Of a DNA stretch of 5,456 bases, positions 1-5,456 are shown piece by piece. This DNA is from Bradyrhizobium sp. Lineage in GTDB: Bacteria > Pseudomonadota > Alphaproteobacteria > Rhizobiales > Xanthobacteraceae. Position numbers and translations under genes: made by a program. Under the pieces are notes generated by a model. That model was not told the DNA's origin, did not search any database, and saw only the letters and a program-made list of their open reading frames with translations. Numbering within the stretch: the first letter of the stretch is position 1; every line of letters begins with the position of its first letter. The DNA lies in contig JACDAG010000366.1 of assembly GCA_013695565.1 (NCBI GenBank), forward strand, positions 1-5,456, read 5' to 3'.

Positions 1-40
1 CTGTAAAGACGTGGATGCCCGGCACAAGGCCGGGCATGAC
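1..40 (-). repeat. Palindromic intergenic repeat, possible terminator of the dehydrogenase transcript
   Basis: A perfect 9-bp inverted repeat, ATGCCCGGC (15-23) and GCCGGGCAT (29-37), surrounds the 5-nt loop ACAAG. Read on the minus strand it begins about 29 nt after the stop codon of the acyl-CoA dehydrogenase ending at 67 and is followed by CCACGTCTTT, so it has the stem and a short T-run of a weak intrinsic terminator. The minus-strand sequence starting GTCATGCCCGG resembles a dispersed palindromic repeat that I associate with Bradyrhizobium-type genomes; that family assignment is from memory. The hairpin itself is directly visible, while a terminator role is inference. The repeat may extend beyond the left edge of the window. 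Confidence 0.6.
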
Positions 41-66
41 GAGCTTCGCCGGAAATGCCCTCTTTG

Positions 67-1227
67 CTACTCCCGCTTCATCCCCGGCAACGTGCCCATC
101 ATCTTGCACAGCACCGTCAGCATCACCTCGTCGGCGCCGCCGCCGATCGAGGTCAGGCGGCTGTCGCGATAGGCGCGGCTGACCGGCGTCTCGTTCATGA
201 AACCCATGCCGCCCCAGAATTGCAAACAGGCGTCGGTGAGTTCGCGGCCCACACGTCCGGCCTTGAGCTTCGCCATCGTCGCCAGGCGCGTTACGTCCTC
301 GCCCGCGATCAGGGCCTCGGCGGCGCGGTAGATCAGCGCGCGCAGCAGCTCGACCTCGGTCTGCATTTCCGCGAGCTTGAAGTGAACGACCTGGTTAGCG
401 AGGATGGTCTTGCCGAACGCCTTGCGGTTACGCGTGTATTCGATCGTCTCCGCAATAATGTATTCATGCGCCTTCAGGCAGGCCGCGGCACCCCACAGCC
501 GCTCCTCCTGGAACTGCACCATCTGGTAGGTAAAGCCCTTGCCCTCCTCGCCGATGCGATTGCGCTTCGGCACCCGGACATTGTCGAAGAAAATCTGCGC
601 GGTGTCGGAGGAGCGCATCCCCATCTTGTCGAGTTTTCGCGCGACCTGCACGCCCTTGCTTTTCATGGGCACGCAGATCAGCGACTTGTTGCGATGCACC
701 TGATCGTCGCTGGTATTGGCGAGCAGGCAGATCCAGTCGGCCTTCACGCCATTGGTAATCCACATCTTGCCGCCATTGATGACGTAATCGTCGCCGTCGC
801 TGCTGGCACTGGTCTTGATCGAGGCGACATCGGAGCCGGCGCCCGGCTCGGACACGCCGATGCAGGCGACCGCGTCGCCCGCGATCGCAGGCGCGAGAAA
901 TTCGCGGCGCACCTCATCGGAGCCGAACCGCGCCAGCGCCGGCGTCGCCATATCGGTCTGCACCCCGATCGCCATCGGCACGCCGCCGCAATTGATCGCG
1001 CCGAGTTCCTCGGCCATCATCAGGGCGTAGCTGTAATCGAGCCCTTGCCCGCCGAACTCCACGGGCTTGTTGAGGCCGAGAAAGCCGAGATCGCCGAGCT
1101 TCTTGAACAATTCGTGCGAGGGAAACTGTTCGGCCTTCTCCCATTCATCGACGAAGGGATTGATTTCGGCGGCGATGAACTTCTGCAGGATACGGCGGGG
1201 TTCGTCGTGGTCGGCGGTGAAGAGCAT
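67..1227 (-). CDS. Acyl-CoA dehydrogenase, citronellyl-CoA dehydrogenase (AtuD)-like
   Basis: A 386-residue FAD-dependent acyl-CoA dehydrogenase of normal family length. It should oxidise an acyl-CoA to the trans-2-enoyl-CoA in the cytoplasm and pass electrons to electron transfer flavoprotein. The N-terminal helical domain covers about residues 1-115, the beta domain about 120-225 with the flavin signature GVSEPGAGSDVAS (124-136) and WITNG (156-160), and the C-terminal helical domain about 230-380 with RKAFGK (268-273) and QFWGGMGF (336-343). The usual catalytic Glu in the C-terminal YEGT-type motif is Gly here (SIGGGADEVM, 360-369). A Glu precedes Arg at 242-243 (FQEERLW), the site used by long-chain and isovaleryl-CoA dehydrogenases. 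The GVQTDMATPALARFG stretch and the C-terminal CKMMGTLPG stretch recall AtuD-type citronellyl-CoA dehydrogenases; substrate is not proven. The start is supported by AGGGAA at 1232-1237, four bases upstream. It lies 116 bp downstream of a second dehydrogenase on the same strand and is probably cotranscribed with it. Confidence 0.93.
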   Translation of the reverse strand: MLFTADHDEPRRILQKFIAAEINPFVDEWEKAEQFPSHELFKKLGDLGFLGLNKPVEFGGQGLDYSYALMMAEELGAINCGGVPMAIGVQTDMATPALARFGSDEVRREFLAPAIAGDAVACIGVSEPGAGSDVASIKTSASSDGDDYVINGGKMWITNGVKADWICLLANTSDDQVHRNKSLICVPMKSKGVQVARKLDKMGMRSSDTAQIFFDNVRVPKRNRIGEEGKGFTYQMVQFQEERLWGAAACLKAHEYIIAETIEYTRNRKAFGKTILANQVVHFKLAEMQTEVELLRALIYRAAEALIAGEDVTRLATMAKLKAGRVGRELTDACLQFWGGMGFMNETPVSRAYRDSRLTSIGGGADEVMLTVLCKMMGTLPGMKRE

Positions 1228-1240
1228 GGTGTTCCCTGTC

Positions 1241-1274
1241 GTTCCGGGGCGGCGCGAAGCGCCGAACCCGGAAC
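1241..1274 (-). repeat. Hairpin repeat A, just upstream of the AtuD-like gene's ribosome binding site
   Basis: The outer arms GTTCCGGG (1241-1248) and CCCGGAAC (1267-1274) pair perfectly. Inside them GGCGC (1251-1255) and GCGCC (1259-1263) form an apical stem around GAA. In the leftward mRNA the stem ends three bases before the AGGGAA that precedes the downstream dehydrogenase start. It belongs to the same family as hairpin B but lies in the opposite orientation. It resembles REP-type intergenic elements; an effect on mRNA stability or translation is inference. Confidence 0.75.
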
Positions 1275-1300
1275 CTCGATATTATTTAACTCATCTCTGG

Positions 1301-1334
1301 ATTCCGGGTTCGCGTCTACGACGCGCCCCGGAAT
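1301..1334 (-). repeat. Hairpin repeat B, just downstream of the first dehydrogenase gene
   Basis: The outer arms ATTCCGGG (1301-1308) and CCCGGAAT (1327-1334) pair perfectly, and the inner arms CGCGTC (1311-1316) and GACGCG (1320-1325) pair around the loop TAC. It starts ten bases after the stop codon of the dehydrogenase ending at 1344. On the minus strand it shares the outer sequence GTCRTTCCGGGGCG and CGAACCCGGAAYC with the plus strand of hairpin A, so the two form an inverted pair around an AT-rich spacer (about 1278-1297). There is no T-run after it, so it is not a good intrinsic terminator for the leftward transcript. Confidence 0.75.
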
Positions 1335-1343
1335 GACGAGAAC

Positions 1344-2498
1344 TCACAACCCCATCTGCCTCGACGCGAGATCCTTCATTATCTCCTCCGTCCCGCCGCC
1401 GATGGCATTGACCTTTACCTCGCGATAAATGCGCTCGACCTTGATGCCGCGCATGAAGCCGGCGCCGCCGAAGATCTGCACCGCCTCGGAGGCGCAGAAC
1501 GCCATGGTCTGCGTCGCCTGGTTCTTCATCATGCAGATTTCGGCGACCGGGCTCTCGCCCTGTCCGAGCCGCCACGCCAGCATTTCCAGCATCGCCTGCG
1601 AGACCGCGACCTTTTGCGCCATATCGACCAGCTTGTGGCGGATCACCTGATGCTGCGAAATCGGTTTGCCGAATGTCTGGCGCTCCTTGGCATAGGCGAT
1701 CGCCTCCTCGACGCAGACGCGCGCGTAGGCGGTGCAGCTCGCCGCCATGCCCATGCGCTCGCTGTTGAAATTATGCATGATGAGTTTAAAGCCCTGGCCT
1801 TCCTCGCCAAGCAGATTTTCGACCGGCACCCGACATTCGTCGAAATGCAGCGTCGCGGTGTCCGACGCCCACCAACCCATCTTCTTGAGTTTGGTTCGCG
1901 AAAGCCCCGGCGTGTCGCCATCGATGAGGAGTAAGCTGACACCGCCTGCGCCCTCGCCGCCGGTGCGCACAGCAACGGTGAGATAATCGGCCCGCATGCC
2001 CGAGGTGATAAAGGTCTTCTCGCCGCTGACGACGTAATGATCGCCGTCGCGTCGCGCTTTGGTGCGCAAATTGGCTACGTCGGATCCGCCGCTCGGCTCG
2101 GTGATGGCCAGCGCCGAAATCTTCTTGCCCGACAGCACCTCGGGCAACACCCGCGCCTTGATCTCCGGGCGGGCGGCGCGCGCGATCGGCGGCGAGCCGA
2201 TGGTGTGGCTCATCAGGCTCGAGGAGACACCACCAGCACCGGCGCGCGCGAGTTCCTGCGAGGCCACGATCTTCATGAACTGATCGGCGGGAACGCCGCC
2301 ATATTCCTCGGGGAAGCCGAGCCCCAGCAGACCGATCTCGGAGGCCTTGGCATATAGCGCACGAGGAAACTCACCCGCCTCGTCCCATTCATGGGCATAG
2401 GGTTCGATCTCGCGTGTCACGAAGCGCCGCATCATGTCGCGAAAGGCTTCATGATCCGCGTTATAAAACGGGTTTTGCACCTTTGTCCGCTCCAGCAT
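1344..2498 (-). CDS. Acyl-CoA dehydrogenase, long-chain/isovaleryl-type active site
   Basis: A 384-residue FAD-dependent acyl-CoA dehydrogenase, a paralogue of the gene immediately downstream. The N-terminal helical domain covers about residues 10-125, and the beta domain about 128-235 has the flavin motif AITEPSGGSD (131-140) and FITSG (163-167). The C-terminal helical domain carries RQTFGKP (273-279) and QIFGGAGFMRG (341-351). The usual catalytic Glu position is Gly in AIGGGTEEIM (365-374, Gly368), while Glu247 in FNSERMGMAA occupies the alternative catalytic position known from long-chain and isovaleryl-CoA dehydrogenases. The reaction is acyl-CoA to 2-enoyl-CoA with electron transfer flavoprotein as acceptor; chain length and branching of the substrate cannot be read from the sequence. 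The start is well supported by GGGAGGA at 2503-2509, four bases upstream of ATG. It is the first gene of the leftward unit and is divergent from the solute-binding protein gene. Confidence 0.93.
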   Translation of the reverse strand: MLERTKVQNPFYNADHEAFRDMMRRFVTREIEPYAHEWDEAGEFPRALYAKASEIGLLGLGFPEEYGGVPADQFMKIVASQELARAGAGGVSSSLMSHTIGSPPIARAARPEIKARVLPEVLSGKKISALAITEPSGGSDVANLRTKARRDGDHYVVSGEKTFITSGMRADYLTVAVRTGGEGAGGVSLLLIDGDTPGLSRTKLKKMGWWASDTATLHFDECRVPVENLLGEEGQGFKLIMHNFNSERMGMAASCTAYARVCVEEAIAYAKERQTFGKPISQHQVIRHKLVDMAQKVAVSQAMLEMLAWRLGQGESPVAEICMMKNQATQTMAFCASEAVQIFGGAGFMRGIKVERIYREVKVNAIGGGTEEIMKDLASRQMGL

Positions 2499-2528
2499 GC
2501 TGTCCTCCCGACGGAATCACGATGCCTC

Positions 2529-2542
2529 AGGTGGGCCCACCT
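2529..2542. promoter_or_regulatory. Perfect 14-bp palindrome, candidate operator
   Basis: AGGTGGGCCCACCT is identical to its own reverse complement. It lies 30 bp upstream of the dehydrogenase start codon (2498) and about 143 bp upstream of the binding-protein start, inside the divergent intergenic region. A perfect dyad with no loop is more like a site for a dimeric repressor or activator than an RNA hairpin. No regulator gene is present in the window, so the cognate protein is unknown. The palindrome is seen directly; the operator role is inference. Confidence 0.4.
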
Positions 2543-2545
2543 ACA

Positions 2546-2593
2546 CTTGCGTTGAGCGGCTGAGATGCCCCGCGTCCAGCAACTCAACGCAAG
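2546..2593. promoter_or_regulatory. 11-bp perfect inverted repeat with 26-bp spacer, candidate regulatory site
   Basis: CTTGCGTTGAG (2546-2556) and CTCAACGCAAG (2583-2593) are exact reverse complements separated by 26 bp. The half-site centres are 37 bp apart, about three and a half helical turns, so the halves would lie on roughly opposite DNA faces unless the DNA bends. Alternatively the arms form a stem-loop in the leader of either divergent transcript. Chance occurrence of an 11-bp exact match in such a short region is low. Its role is not established. Confidence 0.4.
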
Positions 2594-2619
2594 ACCAGTT
2601 CCCCGGCCATGCCCTAGAC

Positions 2620-2649
2620 TTGACCAAAACGGCTTCGCCTAAAAGCAAT
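2620..2649 (+). promoter_or_regulatory. Weak candidate promoter for the solute-binding protein gene
   Basis: TTGACC at 2620-2625 is a good match to a sigma-70 type -35 box. The best -10 candidate is AGCAAT (2644-2649) after an 18-bp spacer, which is a poor match, although the surrounding 2639-2659 stretch is A-rich. This would start transcription about 25-30 bp before the start codon at 2685. Only the -35 box is convincing. Confidence 0.25.
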
Positions 2650-2684
2650 AACACAAAATCGGCATAACGCCGGGGAGATGAAGC

Positions 2685-3893
2685 ATGATCCGATCGAGCC
2701 AAGCTGCCCCGGCCATTTTCCTCGCGCTGTCGCTCGCCGCCTCAACCGCGGCCTTCGCCCAGCAACCCGGCATTACCGACACCGAGATCAAGTTCGGCAA
2801 CATCATGCCGTATAGCGGCCCGGCCTCGGCGCTCAGCGTCACCGGCAAGGCCTTTGCCGGCTATTTCGACATGGTCAACGAGAAGGGCGGCATTAACGGG
2901 CGCAAGCTCAACATGATCTCGCTCGACGATGGCTTCTCGCCGCCGAAGACGGTCGAGGCGACACGACGCCTGGTCGAGAACGACAACGTCGCCTTCATGT
3001 TCGGCACCATGGGCACCGCACCGAGTTCGGCGACCGCGAAATATCTCAACGGCGCCAAGGTGCCGCATCTGTTCCTGATCTCCTCCGCTTCGAAATGGAA
3101 CGACCCGGTCAACCAGCCCTGGCTGATGGCGCTGCCGTGGGCGCCGAATTATGTCGAGGAAGCCGGCATCGACGTGCGCTATGCGCGGTCGAAAAATCCC
3201 AACGCGCGCTTTGCGATCCTTTACCAGAACGACGACGCCGGGAAGGATTACCTGCGCGGCGTGAAGGAGGCGCTCGGCGCCGACGCCGACAAGGCGATCG
3301 CGCTGGCGTCGAGCTTCGAAGTCGCCGATCCCAGCGTGGATTCGCAAATCCTGACACTCGCCAACACCAAGGCCGACGTCTTCCTCGTCTACAGCGTGAC
3401 GCCGCGCGCCTGCGCGCAGGCAATCCGCAAGGCGTATGAGACCGGCTGGCGCCCGATTCGCTTCATCTCCTCGGGCTGTGCCAACAGGGAAACGGTGATG
3501 GTGCCGGCGGGCCTCGAGGCCGCCAACGGCATCTTGTCGGTCGGCTCGCTAAAGCCCTACACGGCAGATTCCAAGGATCCAGACATGATCGCCTACCGCG
3601 AATTCATGAAGGCGCGGGTGCCGAACGTCGATCCGGCCAATTTCGCCGCCGGCTATGGCTACATGGTGGCCCAGGCGCTGGTGGTGGTGCTGGAGCAGTG
3701 CAAGAACGATCTCAGCCGCGAGAACATCATGGCGCAGGCCGCCAACCTGAAAGACGTCGCGCTGCCGCTGTTGATGCCGGGCGTCAAGCTCAACACCTCG
3801 TCGAAGGATTATCGTCCGATCAAGGACGGTTACATGGTCGAGTTTCGCGACAACCAGTTCCACGTCATCAGTGAATTGCTGCGCGGCTCCTGA
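2685..3893 (+). CDS. ABC transporter periplasmic substrate-binding protein, branched-chain amino acid (LivJ) type
   Basis: A 402-residue type I periplasmic binding protein (Peripla_BP_6/LivK-like). Residues 1-25 form a Sec signal peptide: a short basic start (Arg3), a hydrophobic core about 9-21, and cleavage expected after AFA (23-25) before QQPGITDTEIKFG. No lipobox Cys is present, so it should be soluble in the periplasm. The mature part has the family order: the opening strand IKFGNIMPYSGP (35-46), NEKGGINGRKL (65-75), the ligand-loop region FGTMGTAPSSATAKYLN (106-122), the second-domain start RFAILYQNDDAGKDYLRGVKEAL, and a C-terminal YMVEFRDNQFHVI segment. Related proteins in this bacterial group bind amino acids, aromatic acids or other small carboxylates; the ligand here cannot be assigned. 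The start is supported by GGGGAGA (2672-2678). No permease or ATPase gene follows in the window, so it is an orphan here. It is divergent from the acyl-CoA dehydrogenases, suggesting a shared catabolic role. Confidence 0.92.
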   Translation: MIRSSQAAPAIFLALSLAASTAAFAQQPGITDTEIKFGNIMPYSGPASALSVTGKAFAGYFDMVNEKGGINGRKLNMISLDDGFSPPKTVEATRRLVENDNVAFMFGTMGTAPSSATAKYLNGAKVPHLFLISSASKWNDPVNQPWLMALPWAPNYVEEAGIDVRYARSKNPNARFAILYQNDDAGKDYLRGVKEALGADADKAIALASSFEVADPSVDSQILTLANTKADVFLVYSVTPRACAQAIRKAYETGWRPIRFISSGCANRETVMVPAGLEAANGILSVGSLKPYTADSKDPDMIAYREFMKARVPNVDPANFAAGYGYMVAQALVVVLEQCKNDLSRENIMAQAANLKDVALPLLMPGVKLNTSSKDYRPIKDGYMVEFRDNQFHVISELLRGS

Positions 3894-3930
3894 GCCCCGA
3901 ATGGACATTGGGTCGCAGCCGTCGGCGCGA

Positions 3931-3960
3931 TTGCCCGCTCTTTCCGATTCGTCGTCTTAT
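3931..3960 (+). promoter_or_regulatory. Weak candidate promoter for the TPR-protein gene
   Basis: TTGCCC (3931-3936) and TCTTAT (3955-3960), separated by 18 bp, each match the sigma-70 consensus at four of six positions. They lie about 100 bp upstream of the start at 4061, within the 167-bp gap after the binding-protein gene. An alternative -10-like TAATCT lies at 3972-3977. The gap contains no convincing terminator hairpin with a T-run, so read-through from the upstream gene is also possible. Confidence 0.15.
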
Positions 3961-4060
3961 CGCAAAAGCGCTAATCTAGGCGGCACCAGACCCGGAGGGC
4001 CGCGTACACCCCGATCGGTCGGCGACCCCGCTCGCGAAAGCGACGATCACGGAGAGGGAA

Positions 4061-5456
4061 ATGGGCACGACCTATTTTGATCTTGGTCCATATAGTCGCA
4101 AAGTCACGACCTCGTCGCCTGACGCCCAGCTCTGGTTCGACCGGGGGCTTAACTGGTTGTTTGGGTTCAACCATACCGAAGCGATCAAGTGTTTTCAAAA
4201 GGCGCTGGAGCACGACGGCGAATGCGCCATGGCGCATTGGGGCGTAAGCTATGCCTCGGGGCCCAATTATAATCTACCCTGGGTTCGCTATGACCCGCAT
4301 GGCCGGCAGATGGCGCTGTCGGCCTCTTACGATGCCATGCAGGAAGCGCTCGCCCATGCCGGCAAGGCCAATGCGCTCGAGCGCGCGATGATCCAGGCGC
4401 TTGCCGCGCGCTATCCCCAGCGCGAGGCGATCGAGGATATGGCACCGTGGGACAAGGCCTACACGAAGAAAATGCGCAACATCTTCGCTGACTTTCCCAA
4501 CGATCTCGAGGTCCGCGCGGTCTTTGCCGAGTCGCTCATGAACGAGACTCCGTGGCAGATGTGGGATCTGCCCTCCGGCGCGCCGGCTGTGGGAGCGGGC
4601 ACCGAGGAATGCAGGCGGGTACTGGAAGACGCTTTCGACAGGATGCCTGCGGCATGGGATCACCCGGGCCTGCTGCATCTCTATGTCCACCTGATGGAGA
4701 TGTCGCCTTTTCCGCAAGTAGCGCTGCGGGCCGGCGACCGGTTGCGCGAGATCGTCCCCGATTCCGGTCACCTGATTCACATGCCAACGCATCTTGATGT
4801 GTTGTGCGGTCACTACAACGACGTCCTTGTCCATAATCAGAAGGCGTTGGCGACCGACCGCAGGTTCCTCGCCTATTCGGACAGTCCTGGTGTCTACCTG
4901 GTCTATGTCATCCACGACTTCCATTTTGCGATCTATGGGGCCATGTTTCTTGGCCAGTACAAACCCGCCATCGCTTTGGCCGAGGAACTGATCGCCACGA
5001 TTCCCGAGGCGGTGCTGCGTGTTCAATCGCCACCGATGGCGGATTTCCTCGAAGGCTATTTGACGATGAAGCAGCACGTCCTGGTGCGCTTCGGCAAATG
5101 GCACGAAATCATCGCGCAGGGACTCCCTGGGGATCACGACCTCTACTGCTCGAATGTCGCCATGATCCACTACGCCAAGGCGGTTGCTCATTCGGCGCTT
5201 GGCAATGTCGCCGAGGCCGAGGCCGAGAAGGCGTCGTTCATGGCAGCGAAGATTCGCGTGCCCGAGAGCCGCCGCGTGCACAACAATACGATTGTCGGCC
5301 TCTTGGGCGTCGCCGAGGAAATGCTGAACGGCGAGCTCGAATATCGAAAAGGCAATTTTGAGGTGGCCTTTGCGCATTTGCGCAAGTCAGTCGAGCTCAG
5401 TGACTCCCTGCCCTATGACGAACCCTGGGGATGGATGCAGCCGACCCGTCATGCAC
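4061..5456 (+). CDS. Tetratricopeptide-repeat protein with conserved His-rich motifs (partial, C-terminus beyond window)
   Basis: An open frame of 465 codons runs to the window edge with no stop, so the C-terminus is missing. It starts MGTTYFDLGPYS with no signal peptide, suggesting a cytoplasmic protein. A TPR-like helix pair covers about residues 22-65 (AQLWFDRGLNWLFGFNHTEAIKCFQKALEH region), another segment about 285-315 (GQYKPAIALAEEL), and a third about 424-446 (GELEYRKGNFEVAFAHLRKSVEL). The middle carries distinctive motifs: HPGLLHLYVHLMEMS (201-215) and HLIHMPTHLDVLCGHY (237-252), followed by IHDFHF (284-289). These match, from memory, a widespread TPR family of unknown function whose hallmark is the HMPSH segment; I expect roughly 60-100 further residues. 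The clustered His (201, 206, 210, 237, 240, 244, 285, 288) could bind a metal or heme, which is speculation. GGAGAGGG at 4051-4058 supports the start, and no alternative ATG or GTG lies in frame just upstream. Codons near the start are more AT-rich than in the upstream genes. Confidence 0.85.
   Translation, partial: MGTTYFDLGPYSRKVTTSSPDAQLWFDRGLNWLFGFNHTEAIKCFQKALEHDGECAMAHWGVSYASGPNYNLPWVRYDPHGRQMALSASYDAMQEALAHAGKANALERAMIQALAARYPQREAIEDMAPWDKAYTKKMRNIFADFPNDLEVRAVFAESLMNETPWQMWDLPSGAPAVGAGTEECRRVLEDAFDRMPAAWDHPGLLHLYVHLMEMSPFPQVALRAGDRLREIVPDSGHLIHMPTHLDVLCGHYNDVLVHNQKALATDRRFLAYSDSPGVYLVYVIHDFHFAIYGAMFLGQYKPAIALAEELIATIPEAVLRVQSPPMADFLEGYLTMKQHVLVRFGKWHEIIAQGLPGDHDLYCSNVAMIHYAKAVAHSALGNVAEAEAEKASFMAAKIRVPESRRVHNNTIVGLLGVAEEMLNGELEYRKGNFEVAFAHLRKSVELSDSLPYDEPWGWMQPTRHA

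Noticed and set aside
55..1428. A 457-codon open frame on the plus strand opposite the AtuD-like dehydrogenase and the end of its neighbour.
   Set aside because: It is antisense to a gene with full acyl-CoA dehydrogenase motifs. Its translation is low-complexity and rich in His, Arg, Ala and Leu, as expected from the complement of a GC-rich gene, and it runs through the intergenic repeats.
67..2498. The two dehydrogenases as a heteromeric enzyme, as in steroid side-chain acyl-CoA dehydrogenases made of two unlike subunits.
   Set aside because: Both proteins keep flavin-binding motifs and a candidate catalytic Glu, so neither looks like a non-catalytic partner; two separate homo-oligomers are simpler.
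2742..3347. A 201-codon minus-strand frame inside the binding-protein gene.
   Set aside because: It is a shadow of the sense gene, with Arg- and Val-rich composition and no plausible ribosome binding site or motif.
3885..3896. GGCTC-CT-GAGCC palindrome across the binding-protein stop codon as a terminator.
   Set aside because: The stem is only four to five pairs with a two-base loop and there is no following T-run.
4032..4043. TCGC-GAAA-GCGA mini-hairpin upstream of the TPR gene as a regulatory RNA element.
   Set aside because: A four-pair stem is too short to distinguish from chance in GC-rich sequence, and no larger fold is evident around it.
4274..5377. A 367-codon open frame on the minus strand.
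   Set aside because: It is antisense to the TPR protein, whose sense frame has recognisable repeats, conserved motifs and a ribosome binding site. The antisense product shows no family resemblance.

Overview
The window looks like chromosomal DNA from a high-GC alphaproteobacterium, most likely the Bradyrhizobium/Rhodopseudomonas group. The evidence is the GC-rich coding sequence with G/C-ending codons, the ABC-type solute-binding protein of the type abundant in that group, and short intergenic palindromes of the GTCATNCCGGG type that I associate with those genomes. This placement is inference; no rRNA or other phylogenetic marker is present.

Layout: on the minus strand, two adjacent acyl-CoA dehydrogenase genes read leftward (2498-1344, then 1227-67), separated by 116 bp that hold an inverted pair of related hairpin repeats. 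A third palindrome (15-37) follows the second gene and could end the transcript. A 186-bp divergent intergenic region (2499-2684) holds a perfect 14-bp palindrome and a perfect 11-bp inverted repeat with a 26-bp gap. From it a periplasmic solute-binding protein of the branched-chain amino acid type reads rightward (2685-3893). After a 167-bp gap, a large tetratricopeptide-repeat protein begins at 4061 and stays open to the right edge, so its C-terminus is missing.

How the genes may work together: the binding protein would capture a small carboxylate or amino-acid-like ligand in the periplasm, and the two flavoproteins would carry out alpha,beta-dehydrogenation of acyl-CoA thioesters in the cytoplasm. 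A divergent uptake/catabolism pair under shared control is plausible. However, no permease, ATPase, acyl-CoA ligase, carboxylase or regulator lies in the window, so the substrate is unknown. Both dehydrogenases have a Gly at the usual C-terminal catalytic Glu position and a Glu at the alternative position used by long-chain and isovaleryl-CoA dehydrogenases. The first resembles citronellyl-CoA dehydrogenases (AtuD-like), which hints at branched or isoprenoid-like acids. The TPR protein belongs to a poorly characterised family with conserved His-rich motifs and has no evident link to the others.

I see no CRISPR array, tRNA, rRNA, insertion sequence or phage gene. No clearly new multi-gene system is present. 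The most distinctive items are the covarying hairpin pair, the palindromes in the divergent promoter region and the His-rich TPR protein.
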